Notes: generated from the letters alone by a model not told the origin. A stretch of 64,000 nucleotides of DNA from Pyrenopolyporus hunteri (GCA_902806595.1 CADCXC010000038.1:4526001-4590000), one strand, 5' to 3'. Shown: positions 32,701 to 44,674, numbered from the stretch's first letter. Translations and numbers: made by a program.

Positions 32701-34027
32701 CGACGACGCGCAGTCGAGCAATTCCTTCAAAAATACATCAAGGTTTGTTTCGGGTCATGCAACTAGGGACGAGCGACCCCTACCCGAGCCTACGGCAGAG
32801 GAGGTTACGAAGCGCAAAGGTCTTATGCCTTCAGACTTCGCTGCTAGGGATGCGGTTAGAGCAGCGGCTGAGAGGGAAACGACCGCTAGAGACGTAAACG
32901 GTGTTCACCCTGGGTTTGGCAGGCAAATTCAAGCCGACCACGCCGGACGAATGGCTTCTGAGCCCGCTACTCAACCTAGAAGCAGCTCCCGGTTCTTCCC
33001 TTCTCGGGATATGCCCCTGCATGATATCAGTGGCCAAGAGGAAGCTCGTACGAAGTCCCCGACTCCTCCTCCCCCAACCGCTGATGGTCACCCGGTATTT
33101 GATGGAGACGTTACCCGCCCACATGTGGCCCTACCACCGGCTCGTCCGATAGTTAAGCTGCCGCCTTCGACCAGTTCCGCAAGCCCTAGTCCTGTTGTTC
33201 CGCCTGCTAAGCCCGCACCAATATCGTTTGCCGCGGCGGCTGCGGCTCCCGTCCGGGCGAATCCGCAGCCCACAGCCCCCCGGCCCTCTAGCAGAGGCAA
33301 AGGGTATCCCGGGATCCCTCAAAAGCCTCACGAAATAGCGTCGCAAGAGAATTGGCAGGATAAGATTAACAGTCTTATGGGAAAGAAATCAGCATCTCAA
33401 GCCAAGTCTATGGCTGTGGACTCTTCAAGCAGAGTCGCATTAGAACATGCCCATTCGTACGACCCCGCGACCGTCGCTCTACCCGGTCTCTCGCACTCAG
33501 TCAGCTCTATAGCCTCTGATGATAGCGATTACACTAGCAAGGAGATGGCCGAAGAGTGTTTCGGTGAGCAAGAGATGGGCTCTCTCCCCGCCGTGCGCCT
33601 TCCTACCGATGTGCCGGACGCGTTGTGGCAGGCCGTCGATCTTAATTTCGATCCTATTCCCATTAAACTCCGTATCGATTCGACGAGCGCCGAGGCCTTG
33701 AGATTTCTGCCCGAGATGTCGAACGGCAAAATCGTAATCCGAATCTCGGCTCCTTTCATGCCAGAGGCAAAGACCGTCCTAATGCCATTCGCTAATGGCA
33801 GGTCCCCCAGCAACCCGCGCCGATCCGGGACCCGAGGAACTCCTCGGCGCTTATCAAGTCGCGGCGGGCAGCGTGGGGGTAGGGATCATCCCGACCACGC
33901 CGGCGATCACGCCTCGGCGCATTCGCCCGGCCGTCCTCCGCCCACTCGAAGCGGACGTGGGAGCTATAGACCTCGGACCGACAATTGGAGCCGGCACACG
34001 TCGGCCGCGCCGGCGGCGCAGTCGTGA
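29707..34027 (+). CDS. Large, mostly disordered protein with AQAP repeats and RG-rich tail (function unknown)
   Basis: Three exons (29707-29766, 30046-30520 and 30585-34027) join in phase to 1325 residues. The best conserved-looking block is at about 195-240: LSDEELMHKYGIHMADRLGP, then KGQSNWADIDDDEEWAPET and ITWTDGTKITLP. I associate this with an uncharacterised fungal family, but no function is established here. A (A/T)QAP tandem repeat covers about 262-298. A charged helix (ERREQAIKRRLEQEAREEEA, about 575-610) looks like a coiled coil. The C-terminal part before 1250 is a short folded-looking segment (DVPDALWQAVDLNFDPIPIK), followed by an Arg/Gly-rich tail with RGG-like pieces, suggesting RNA binding (inference). 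Start: two adjacent in-frame ATGs at 29707 and 29710. Confidence 0.78.
29773..29858. repeat. Imperfect CATACACCAT-type simple repeat in intron 1
   Basis: A run of related units (CATACACAT, CATACACCAT, CATATACCAT) lies inside the first intron of the large disordered-protein gene. It is a low-complexity tract with no evident function. Confidence 0.7.
30835..30940 (+). repeat. 12-bp coding minisatellite encoding (A/T)QAP units
   Basis: About nine units of the form GCACCGACACAG or GCACCGGCACAA follow one another within the coding sequence. The early units read AQAP and the later ones TQAP. The unit length is a multiple of three, so copy number can change without frameshift. Confidence 0.85.
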
Positions 34028-36107
34028 AGCCACTACCCCCCTTGAAGTTAGACGATCGAATTAGGTATTACCTTCTCCGGATTTAACAGATGTTCCTCGG
34101 TGATTTGATCCGACTTAACCAACTGGTGGCATTCCCCCGATTCCTCGCCCATTACACTCCATGGCGACTTAAATTTGTTGCTGTCATATGGGCATTCAGT
34201 GTATCCCGGAATGACAGTGTGTAACAACAAACTTCTTTACGCATCTCTTCCGCTGCGTAAATTCTCATACAACAAAAATGTCATTGGCCTATTTCTATTA
34301 TGGTACCGTTCCCCCCGAGTTACAGACCGGTGATGGACGGAAATCATAGCAACTGGTTCGTTTGACAGTCTGGTATCACGGCCAAGTCTCCTTGCTAGCC
34401 CTTCCCGCGACGTTTCCGCACTATACTGAGCAAGAGGACATGCGGAATTATTTCTTTTCGCCGGGGTGGTTTATGGAGGACATGACTTTTCATATACGGC
34501 ACCGCGTTACCGAACTATTGATCCTTGGGGGCGTTGCCGGAATGAAGGGTTTGGAAAAGTCTCCCAACGCGGATGACCAAATATGAGTGAGAGAAGGCGT
34601 ATACTACCTACAGACAAAACCATAAATCTGGAAACAATGCACAGCATACCAACGCGCGTGGATTGTCTTCTTTTCTACTGATGTACAAGTGAGATTTTTC
34701 AACGGCGGGTTAACTAGGAAGGATAGGGAGAGAAGTCTGTCTGCCAGCCAGCCAGCCTCCATCCCTCCTCTCAATGCGGTCATGAAGAGGACTGATGATG
34801 CCTTGCATCAGAGCTCGTTGCTACGCTAGCAGATTTGGGCAGCTAAGTCTTTCTGATCAGAAAACGTACTAATAGAGAAACGTTTCTCATAAAAATTGCA
34901 CCTCTTTTGCGCAGCCCTTTGTGGCCCGTGATTTACGGACGTGAACCGATTCATGTGAAATAGGGAGATTCGTAGTAAGAATCGTTCATGTGTAAAGTTG
35001 CCTGCCTAACCTATGTACCTATCGGTCCATGTTCTTTGTAGAGCTCTAGTCAAGCTTACCTCCCACAATGTGTTGACGTGATTTGGTGATGGCATGATTA
35101 GGGTCGGCGAGCGGAGGAGTCGAAACAGGATGGCAGGCAGCTCGTGCAGGGAAGGTTAGGATAGGGTTATGTAGGTAGGCAGTTGATTGATCGCTCACTT
35201 TGTCAAATCAGACTTACACTTATTTCATGACCCCTTTCCTTCGCTGCTTGAAGTTACCTCCTACCAGGTAATTATATCAACATCTGTCGGGTCAAGAGAA
35301 AGTCCCGTCGTAAAAGGGCTCCATGTTTTACAAGTATGACCGTATCAAGGCTGATTGATGGAACGGTATCGAAACCGAGGCTCGTTCTATACAAGCCAGC
35401 TTAGGATGTTCTGAATTTAGTTCTATCACACGACGTGAAGTAATAGAGCGACAATGATATGTTCTCGAGATCTTAGAAAGGGCGAGTCTATACCTGTATA
35501 CTTGAAGGTACGTAAATCGGCTCCCTCTTATTCGAGTAGGACGAGCGACTAGAGTAGGTAGTAAACGAAGCTACACTCGCATGCATGTGTATCAGTATCA
35601 TGAACCCCAGCAAAATTCAACACGCATCTATCCATTATTCTTCATTTAATTCTCGTGCCCAACGTAGGTAAGGTAGGTAGACCATACAAAGCATGTAGCT
35701 AATATTCAGTCCTACACCACACATATAAACCGTAGCCTAGCTATGTAAGCGGCTATCTAACCAACGTAGACGGGCACGCATATATGCCCTCTTTCGCTTG
35801 GGATCAACGCTATTAATGGTGATCCCCGCCTTCGACGCCGGACGCCTGCTATCCCCCCTATTTCATTCCGCTCGTCATGCTCTCCACCATGGGGCATACA
35901 CCTTTTCTCCGAGCGTATCGAGGTTGATTACCACGTTCCCATCATACAGTATCGACACGTATATCCTCCCGTCATCGCCATTAGAGCTTCGTATACGTGT
36001 AGTTGCGTACGTGTGGTACATTCACACGTACTCGTGTCTTAATAATCTGTCATCTCAGAGATACCAAACAACACAGCGGAGACCAGATTGGTTTATTTCC
36101 ACGTCTC
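34028..36107. other. Long intergenic region, no gene supported
   Basis: About 2.1 kb between the large disordered-protein gene and the MCM6 stop. Frames at 34362-34586 (+) and 35798-36235 (+) are not conserved-looking, and the second overlaps the MCM6 last exon on the other strand. GGTAGGTAG motif copies occur near 35170 and 35665-35678. A CCAGCCAGCCAGCC run is at 34745-34758. I see no RNA gene. Confidence 0.5.
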
Positions 36108-39100
36108 TCAAAACTCTTCCACGGCGCAGTTGGGATGTAATACATATACGACCTTCTGCGAGGCGGCGGATGAGCTCCCTCCAGCAGCCGCGCCATCGCC
36201 ATCTTCGGCTAGGCCTTCGCCGCGCACCGCCATAAGGATGTTATCCTGTTTACCCTGGTTAGCATCGATCTATATAATACTATAGAAATACATATATTTA
36301 AAATCCAGGGGAAGGAGAGAAAAGAAGAAAAAACATACCTTGACCATCTTCTTCAGCACCATCTTCGCGAGATTCAATTCGCGGTGGTAATCCTCCTCGC
36401 CGTCGAGCTCGTCCTCCTTCTGCTCGAGGTACCACTGCACGAGCTCGTCGCCGTCGACGCCCTCGCCGGCCCCCGACGCCTCGTCCTCGTTGACCCGCGA
36501 CACGATCAGGTTCACCATGCTGATGTACTTGTCGTAGGTGATGGCCGTCTTCTTCTTCGCGGGCGCCGCGGCGCTGGGTTCCCTAGTGCTCTGCCTATCT
36601 GCGTGCCCGTCGTCGTCTTCGCCGTCGCCCATATGCTCGTCGCCTTCGTCATCCTGGCCCTGGACAGATCCCGAACCGCCGGCGGCAGCTTGGTCAGCGG
36701 CGGCAACGAGTGTCGCCGAATCCTCGGGTGTCATGTCCTCGTCCTCGTCTATCTCCACGTCATCGTGTTCGACGGATATGATACTCTGGCGTAGGAGGTT
36801 GAACGCCTCGTCGACGAACTCGGGGGTAATTTCCTCGACACAATTCGCCTTGGCGATAGCCTCCGACAAGCGAATCAAGCTTTCAAGCTGACGGACGGTG
36901 ATGCGGTAGCTGTTCTTGCCAATGCCGCCCTGGGCATCGTCGGCGCGCAGCTCCTTGTACTTCTCGACGAGGCGCTCCTTGGCCTCAGGGCTGAACTCGG
37001 GGCGGAACGTCCGCGCGAAGCGAATATACCGCTGGAGACATTCGGTGCTGAACTCTGGTTCGATGGCGCTATCGCGGAGGGCGTGAATGCCGACGATGTG
37101 CTCAGCAAGATGACGGTCGACGGTCTCGTTGCATTCGTCAAGAATGACGAAGAATAGGTCGAAACGCGACATGATGGGCGCCGACATGTTGATATTGGCC
37201 CGCAATGTCGTCTTCCGGTTATACCGTCCACCTACGGGGTTGGCAGCCGCAAGAATGGACGTTCGGGCGTTAAGCGTGGCCTGAATACCGGCCTTGGCAA
37301 TAGAGATAGTCTGCTGTTCCATGGCTTCGTGGATGGCGACTTGGTCGGCTATATCCATCTTGTCGAATTCGTCAATGCAACAGACGCCGTTATCCGCTAG
37401 CATGAGAGCACCAGCCTCGATAGTGAATTCACCCGTCTCTTCGTCCTTGACGACCGCGGCCGTGAGACCAGCGGCCGAAGATGCCTTACCGGACGTGTAG
37501 ACCGCTCGCGGCGCAAAGGAACAGATGTACTTCAGGAATTGAGATTTGGAGGTGGATGGGTCGCCAACAATGCAGATATTGATGTCGCCTCGAAGGGCCA
37601 TGCCTTCAGCTGTAGTCTTATGGACACCGGACATCAACTGAAGGAGGAGCCCCTTCTTAACAATCTCGTGGCCATATACCGTGGGCGCAAGCGACTGGAC
37701 AAGGCGGGCGTAGATATGGTCACTATGGACCATCTCACGGAGCTCATCGATTTCACTGGGGGCCATGGAGTTCAGCACTGCCGTTTGGGCCTCTTCGACC
37801 GTTTCGGCCCCATCGGTAGAGGTTTGAGTTAGGGAATTGATGATATCATGAACCTGGCGGCTTGCGGATTGTCCAGGGGTAGACGTATCAGGGGTGACCA
37901 TATTGGCCAGGAAAGCTAGCCGGTAGGTCAGGTCGCGAACACCGAGAGATTTCAATCCTGACACTCCACTGCCGCCGACGTCGTTGCTGCGCGGCGCATT
38001 CCGGTCGTCTCGGATCGCCGTAGGTCTGACTCCGGGAAGACCCAACTGGCTTACGTCGGGAACCACGATTAACGCGCCTGTAAATATGCACTTCTCGCCT
38101 GCCTTGGCACGATCGACCATTTCACCTCGCAAGATAACATCCATGGTCCGCGGCATGCTGCCCGTAGGGATCTCCGAACTGTTCTCCTGAATGCGGACCT
38201 TCTGCCAATCGACAAAAGTACTCTGGCGGATATCGAGTTGCCACGCCAAGCGGTTGCCGCACTGGGCGTTGGGACATTGTGTGGGCTCGGTATAGCGGAA
38301 GGTCTGTTCGACGTTGGGAATGACGGAGCGGCAGTTCTCGCAGATAAAGGTCGCGAGTGAGAGTTCTGGCCGGACCTCGGAGGTACGAGTGACGGTCCCT
38401 GATATAGAAAGAAGTTGACCGATATTCTTAGCACGCAAGCTGCGAACTCTGGAAACGAGGGGGAGGTTGTAAAAGGCGATGGCAAATAGTTTGTCCGTCT
38501 GTTGGTTCGCCGTCTTGCTACCTTGTAATTCAGACTGACTTCCCGAGCCGATATTGCTCGCGCCGGACGTCGTCTGATTACTGGAAGTAGTGGCCTGTCG
38601 ATGTTCACGGAAGTACTGGGGTTCGTATTTGGCAATCATGTTGTGGAGGGCGTTGGTGAGGAAGGGGAGGAATCGGTAGTATTGGGTGTTGATGGCGTTT
38701 GCCAGACCGCCATTTTGATAGCTGGCGATATGATTATAGTTGACGTAGAAGGTGGATAGTTGATATATACGCATGCCGTGGATCTGGGCTACGTAGAACT
38801 TGTCTGTTGTTACGGCGCTCGACGTTGGTGCACCGGAAGAGGTAGGGTCTTCGATGAATTCTTCTATGAAGTTCTCAAAGTGCTCCTGGACGGTTATACC
38901 AATCCTATCCTCAACTCGGGGGATAGTGGTAGCATCTCGCCTTCTCGTGCGACCCGGTATCTGGTCATCCGCAAATCCCTCGGCCTCGTCGTCGCTATGT
39001 GCGGCCAGACTTTCCGAGGGAGGCCCTCGTGGTCGTGCGGAAGAACCTCTGTTGAATGGTCTCGGTTTGGGCGTGGCAGCAGCCCTCGAGGGGGCATCAG

Positions 39101-39134
39101 ACATGAGCAAGCCGGCATCGCTTGAGGTCGCCAT
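36108..39134 (-). CDS. mcm6: DNA replication licensing helicase subunit MCM6
   Basis: Mcm6 is part of the MCM2-7 replicative helicase loaded at origins. Two exons (36339-39134 and 36108-36245) give 977 residues; the 93-bp intron near the 3' end restores the conserved tail DNILMAVRGEG..VVYVLHPNCAVEEF. Other features in order: acidic N-terminal tail, OB region with KFYVAQIHGMRIYQLSTF, a four-Cys zinc motif (CENC..CPNAQC, about 266-296), Walker A GDPSTSKSQ (about 522-530), Walker B CIDEFDK (about 583) and the Arg-finger SRFDLFF (about 654). The helix-turn-helix at the C-terminus is truncated if the intron is not spliced. LTYRLAFLANMVTPDTSTPG is Mcm6-like rather than another MCM. An acidic linker sits at about 790-850. 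Divergent from rex4. Confidence 0.96.
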
Positions 39135-39862
39135 TGTGGATATAGACGGGCCGGGGACAGTGGTGACGATTGTTGGGTTATCGCGATGTCGAGCAGATAG
39201 TGGGATTAATACTGTCCTAGTATCACAAGTCTTCGCCCACGTAGAAAAATTAAGGAGTTAAACGGAGGGGCAGAATTTGGACCAAACGCGTCGCGCGGTA
39301 GATTTTAGGGGACGCGACTTTTGGCGCAGGGGGGAACCACATAACCCCCAGGTAGTAGCCAATCAGATGGCGTATCTCTAAGTGCTTGCAGATGCCAAGA
39401 CACTAAGTTTTTCTACCTAAAAGAGTATATTCGATAATTGAATAGGACATGCAAGAATGAAAATTCGATACAGCGTGACAGCGCTAGTGTAGTATTCAAA
39501 AATAGTTGAAAATTGAAACTTCACCTCCAGTTTCCATCACCAGCACAGTACCTCTCTACATACACCACTATGATATGATACCCATAGACAAACATGAAGG
39601 CTCCCATTTCCATTAGGAAAGTTAGAACGGAGCATATAATATGAGGGCGAATCTTGCGTAATTTTCAGTCACTCTCCGAATTTACTCTGCCACCCATTCT
39701 TTAAGCGCAACTCAAGATCTCGAGCCTCTCACTTACGCAAGCCTTAATACCCTCACACTTGACTAAGATTACAATATCAGACCCGGCCCAGGTACAACAG
39801 AATTGAAACCAGGTAGTCACTCATTCGTATAATAATTATAACCTGACAATAATCTCGGAGCA
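39135..39862. promoter_or_regulatory. Divergent promoter of mcm6 and rex4 with MCB/E2F-like elements
   Basis: 728 bp between the two start codons. Close to mcm6 lie ACGCGT (39286-39291, the MluI cell-cycle box bound by MBF in yeasts), GACGCGAC (39311-39318) and TTTTGGCGC (39319-39327, E2F-consensus-like), all within 195 bp of the mcm6 ATG. MCM genes are classic G1/S targets, so cell-cycle control is a reasonable inference. The rest is AT-rich. Confidence 0.5.
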
Positions 39863-40966
39863 ATGGCGCAGGAGTTATCATCCAACTGGAAGAAGCTGCA
39901 AGAAAAGATCAAGGCCGAATCCACCACGGCCTCAACATCCTCAGCGCCAAAAGCCACAGTCAAGAGGAAAGCCGACGACAGGGATTCATCACCATCCCGT
40001 TCAAAACGGCAGAAAACACAGAGCCCCTCAAAGGGGAAACAGAAATCGCCGCCGTTATCCTCAAATCCACCAAACAAGACCTCTCATAAGCCCCTCCTTA
40101 AACCCCCGCCAAAGAAACCTATGGGCATCACCCAATCCTCCGCCATCGCCAAAGGCACGCCAGCAACCATCACCCCGTCGCTCGCCCTCTGGGCCGAGGA
40201 CAACGACATCTCGCCCGAGGACCTGGCCGAGGCCTACAGCCTCGGCGTCAAGAACAACGCCTCCCTCGCGGCCGCCGAGCCGCCCCGCGTCAACGAGGGT
40301 CTCGCCCCGGGCGTCGACGTCGGCAAGTACGTCGCGCTGGACTGCGAGATGGTCGGCGTGGGGCCCGAGGGGCGCGAGTCGGCCCTGGCGCGCGTCAGCG
40401 TCGTCGATTTCCACGGGCGCCAGGTCTACGACTCGTTCGTGCGGCCGCGCGAGTTCGTCACCGACTGGCGCACCCGCATCACGGGGCTGACGCCGCGCGC
40501 GCTTTCCGCCGCGCGCCCCTTCGACGACGTCCAGGCCGCGGTCGCGGGCCTCCTGCGCGGCCGCGTGGTCGTCGGCCACGATATACGGCACGACCTGGCC
40601 GCGCTGCAGCTGAGCCATCCCGCCTCGCAGATCCGCGACACGGCGCGGTTCGCGGGGTACAGGAAGTACGGCCACGGGCCTAAGCCGGCGCTCCGGGTCC
40701 TGGCGCGCGAGGTGCTGGGCGTTGAGATCCAGACGGGACACCATTCGAGCGTTGAGGATGCGCGGGTCGCTATGCTGCTTTTTCGGAAGCGGAAGTCGGA
40801 GTTCGACGTCCAGCACGCGGGGAAGTATGGCTTGCCCACGGAGAAGACGACGGCTAGCGAGACGGCGAGTGTTGATGGTGGTAGGAGTAGTGGTGGTGTT
40901 GGTGTTAACGGACAAGGGGTTAAGTCGAAAGGGCAGGGGAAGAAAAAGAAAAAGAAGAAGCATTAG
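39863..40966 (+). CDS. rex4: RNA exonuclease 4 (REX4-like, DEDDh 3'-5' exonuclease)
   Basis: Rex4 is a nucleolar exonuclease of pre-rRNA processing. The intron-free frame gives 367 residues. Residues 1-95 are a basic, Lys/Ser-rich tail with likely nuclear signals (SRSKRQKTQSPSKGKQK). The exonuclease domain begins near 155: ALDCEMVGVG (Asp160, Glu162), ALARVSVVDFHGRQVYDSFV, ITGLTPRALSAARPF, GHDIRHDLAAL and SSVEDARVAMLLFRKRKSEF, which gives the last His/Asp pair. The end is a run of Lys. Bases at about 40190-40860 are far more GC-rich than the two ends. Long antisense frames over this region are composition artefacts. Confidence 0.93.
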   Translation: MAQELSSNWKKLQEKIKAESTTASTSSAPKATVKRKADDRDSSPSRSKRQKTQSPSKGKQKSPPLSSNPPNKTSHKPLLKPPPKKPMGITQSSAIAKGTPATITPSLALWAEDNDISPEDLAEAYSLGVKNNASLAAAEPPRVNEGLAPGVDVGKYVALDCEMVGVGPEGRESALARVSVVDFHGRQVYDSFVRPREFVTDWRTRITGLTPRALSAARPFDDVQAAVAGLLRGRVVVGHDIRHDLAALQLSHPASQIRDTARFAGYRKYGHGPKPALRVLAREVLGVEIQTGHHSSVEDARVAMLLFRKRKSEFDVQHAGKYGLPTEKTTASETASVDGGRSSGGVGVNGQGVKSKGQGKKKKKKKH

Positions 40967-41281
40967 GGTATCAGAAACGGGAAAATATTTTTTTTCCTAC
41001 AAAGGCCTATACCCCGTGAGTGTGAGATCCCTACGTATGTCCTATCTATGCCGTGCCTAAAGCGCTACCAGTGACATGGACGTGGGTTCTCGTATCAGAA
41101 CAACGTAATGCCAGGCTTTAAACAGTCCCAGGTATCTACAGAGCCGCCAAACAAAATATATTTTCCATTCCATACCTATGCCGTGCCATCGGGCGTTCCC
41201 ATCAAAAATTCCGACCTAACAGCCTCTCTTAAGCAATAATACCTTTATATATGTCGTGTTGGGCGCCATGCTCTGGTTCGG
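40967..41281. terminator. Convergent 3' region between rex4 and the methyltransferase gene
   Basis: 315 bp between facing stop codons, with T- and A-rich stretches. It should contain both polyadenylation sites. Nothing else is seen. Confidence 0.45.
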
Positions 41282-42923
41282 TTAAATAGGGATATGCTCC
41301 ATCAACTCCATTGCGCCCTCCCTTCCAACCGTAATTATCACATCGCCCAGAGTCTTAGTGACGAACCCAGCTTCACAATACGTGAGATAGTACTATACCA
41401 GCGTCAGTAAGCTTTTACGGCCCAAAGTGCAGCATAAGGAGAAATTAGGAGGGATTAGTACCTCCCACTTCCGTCTGAACACGTCGATTCCTCGCGGCGT
41501 CATATACGGATGTTCCGACTTTAGGGCTGGGCGGATCTTAGACTCGAAGTTCTGTAAAAACTTCTCCTTCCATAGCCGAAGCGCCCTGGGATAGTGGCCT
41601 CCGATGTTTTCGACCCGCTCCACGATAAGCGTGCCCTTGGATTCTTTTGAGATGTGATTAAGCAACTGGATGGTAGAGGGGAGATAACCACCGGGAAATA
41701 TGTGTTTGTTTATGAAGCTAGGTGTAATAGAAGGGTTAGTAAGAGGCTCGTCGTCCAGTGCCGTTGGCACTTATATAAAAAGGGTTAGGCAGCAATCTTA
41801 CTCTTCGGATCTGGAGTATGCTTCGTGTCTTCCCTCGGGCATCGTGATACACTGGAACATGGCGATGCCACCTTGCTTCTTTAGCACCCGATCGATACAC
41901 GCGAAATAAGTCCCTAGATACTCCTGGCCGACCGCCTCTAACATCTCTATCGATACAATCTTGTCGTACACAGCGTTGTCTGGTAATTCACGGTAGTCTA
42001 GCAGTAGTACCTCTACCCGGCCTGCAAGGCCAGCTTCCTCGATCCGTTGTTCCGCTAGTATCTTTTGTTCCTTCGAAAGCGTCAGACTCGTTACGCGACA
42101 GCCCGTTTCCCTAACCGCTTCGATGGCGAAAGAACCCCATCCCGTTCCTATCTCCAAAACATGATCCGTGGGCTTTATCTTGGCGCCATGTACAAATCGC
42201 CTCAACTTCGTCATCTGAGCCTCTTCCAGAGATTCTTCGGGCTCTCTTCGAGAAGTCCGAGTCTGCCAAATCGGACATGAGTATGTCATGTCTTCCGAGA
42301 GGAAAGCCGCGAACATATCATTGCTAATATCATAGTGGGCGGAAATATTCAACAGTGCGTTCGCCAACGTATTCGTACTTCGTGCAATAGTTGAGACCGC
42401 GCCGGATATCGAAGATAATATCGTGATACCATTACTTAGCTGATCCCGATTCACGATGAATAGCTATTAATGGTCTATTAGTACCATCACACCCAAAGAA
42501 AAAAGAAATAGGGGGCAGTTCCCGAACCTGAAAGAAGGCTGTTAGATCAGCACATTCGAATTCTCCGAGCATATACGACTCCGCAAACCCCATGTCAGCG
42601 AAGAGAAACAATCTCATCCAGAAGGCATCATTCTTGACTCGAATTTCGACGTACGGCGTTGTATCTACTTGTCTGGCTAGATATTCCCCATCGATAGGTT
42701 CGGGTTTCTTCGGGGTGGGCTCGCGCCCATATACCGTTCTCGTTCCCGTGGATTCGTCAATCAGCACTAGAGCGCCGGCTTCGAGTTTAGAGAAGATTGA
42801 GAGCACAGCCGGCTTAGCTATAGCCAAGGCCGGTCTCCATGTTAAGCTCCCCAGAGTCCCGCGAATCACGTCGGCGCTGCGACCCAGCGATCGAGCAATG
42901 ACGGACGGAATTAACGAAGTCAT
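41282..42923 (-). CDS. Cyclopropane-fatty-acyl-phospholipid synthase-like SAM methyltransferase
   Basis: These enzymes add a methylene (or methyl) group from S-adenosylmethionine to unsaturated acyl chains of phospholipids. Four exons join in phase to 474 residues: 42528-42923, 41802-42463, 41462-41717 and 41282-41392. The N-terminal domain has VEIRVKNDAFWMRLFLFADM and GFAESYMLGEFECADLTAFF. The SAM site is VLEIGTGWGSFAIEA (about 233), preceded by AHYDISNDMFAAFLSEDMTYS and followed by SLTLSKEQ and DKIVSIEMLEAVGQEYL. FINKHIFPGGYLPS comes late. The first donor is GTTCGG. Sphingolipid C9-methyltransferase is a related family, but the N-terminal membrane helices expected there are not evident. Confidence 0.88.
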
Positions 42924-44066
42924 TATCACCTAGGGCCGTCAGACGTAACCAGGTACTAGGACGGGTTATCCTGGGGTGGGCTCCGTCATATTTTTATAAA
43001 TACTTAGGTAAGTAAACAAGTGTAGATCAAACTCAGCCCGAAGAAGCAAGGGGATCGGCTGGTGCCCGTCGCAGCGCGCCCTAAGACTAGGACAACCATC
43101 CTGTCTAGGAAATTATTATCATCTAGTAATAGCGTAAAGCTAGGAACGAATAGAAGAGGAAGTGAGACATCAATAGAGTGGTAGGCTATCCGATGGCATA
43201 CAGGCCGCCTATCAAAGTAAGGCTTACGATGTCCGAGGTGGATCATGTACAACATCAAAATACTACGGCATAGGGTATAGAACGGTCCATCTTATCCATG
43301 TCTAGCGAATTCCAAAAGCTGAGGTAGAGTAGAGGTGGTTGTAGGGCAGCTATTAAACAAAACATGTCCATAGACAACCGCTAAAACATGAGGACCACCT
43401 TCATGGAAAAATAGGGACGGTCATTCGGGATCGAGTATTGGATCTTTGATTAACTCCTTAAATCGTCGCGACTCGACATACTTTATAATGGCCGCCATAA
43501 TACGGACTTTTTAGTCACGGGCCGATCTGAGGGCTTGTGTAGGATGTCACATGGGAGTAATTCTCGCTTTGGTATGTAAATCTTACGAGTCTCATCCGAC
43601 CCTGGGAGAAGCTCGAGGAGCTCATGCTTACATACAGGGTCAAGAAATGGCGAGTTAGCGCAGCGAGGTTCGCGGGCTTTACACGTTGGTAGTACAACAA
43701 CCAATTTGGCCGATATACGATTCTAGACTCTTGGAGTTATCGATGAAGGAAAATGGTATCTGGTGACGTGAGTTGAGCTTTAAATAGATGATGATGATGA
43801 TGGGTTAAGAGTTCCACTCCGAGGTTGTATCTTAGGGCCGCAGACGCATAAATGCATATGATCGATACTCTCATTAATTTGATCTACCGGGGTTCCGTAC
43901 AATACAAACGCGAGCAAAGCGAAAAGCACGCGTTCTCTAATTGATTTCATTAGTCATACGCGTCCCATCTCCCAACTTTTATGCCATCAAGAACCAAGTG
44001 ACGTTCCTGATGTCTTATTAAAGAAAAGACAAATAAATAAATAAATAAAAGAAAAGAAAGAATAAG
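42924..44066. other. Intergenic region between methyltransferase and rnh203
   Basis: About 1.1 kb without a supportable gene. It has a (GAT)n run near 43787-43801 and an A-rich AAATAAATAAATAAA tract at 44029-44050 directly before the rnh203 start. Both divergent promoters lie here. Confidence 0.5.
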
Positions 44067-44674
44067 ATGGCACATCCCATTTTAGCGGTTGACCCGCAAG
44101 AGGCTATCCAAGAGAAATCTCAAGTCCATCTGCTGCCATGCCGCATACATCACGACGGCAACATCGACCCGATTACCTCGTACTGGAATCCCAGCGAGAG
44201 CCAAGGTATGTCGATAATGAGCGTTCACTCTGCTTCAGATTGGGTTTATGAATCTAACCACACCAATTGTCTAGACCAAAAAAAGACGGCCTACCTTAGA
44301 GGCCGGAAACTATACGGGAAAACTGTGAAGTTGCCGGAAGGTTATTACGGCTCTGTTGTTGAGAAGTCCGAGCCGAAGAAGCCTGAACCGAGTAAAGAGG
44401 AAGAAATGGCTGAGGTCATTGAGATCGAGGAAGACTCCGAGGACCAGCTCGAAATAGGCGCGATGCAAGGAAAGGCAACGTTCGACGAGTTCGTGGTCTG
44501 GAATCACGAGTCCCTGGCCGATTCTAGCGAAGATCCGTACTTAAGGGGCATGGAGGAGTGGATATCGTTTGCAGAGCAGGTTCGTCCGTGTTTCTTTACT
44601 CAGGGATGTGAATATGAATTAACAAAATCTTACAGATACACTCGTATCCCTCGGAGAAAGCTTCGGACAGCTAA
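44067..44674 (+). CDS. rnh203: Ribonuclease H2 subunit C (Rnh203-like)
   Basis: This non-catalytic subunit of RNase H2 helps remove ribonucleotides and RNA:DNA hybrids. Three exons (44067-44205, 44275-44579 and 44636-44674) join to 160 residues. Family landmarks are HLLPCRIHHDGNIDPITSYW near the N-terminus, TAYLRGRKLYGKTVKLPEGY after the first intron, and a late GMEEWISFAEQIHSYPSEKA. An acidic stretch (EVIEIEEDSEDQLEI) lies between. The first intron is 69 nt, a multiple of three, and has no stop, so it looks like coding sequence at first sight. The second donor is GTTCGT. The length fits the small fungal orthologues. Confidence 0.85.

Noticed and set aside
35798..36235. 145-codon plus-strand frame near the mcm6 3' end
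   Set aside because: It overlaps the real last exon of mcm6 on the other strand and has no conserved character; it starts from a non-ATG codon.
40061..40963. 300-codon antisense frame over rex4
   Set aside because: Opposite a clear DEDDh exonuclease; Arg/Ala-rich and without any motif. GC-rich DNA has few stops.
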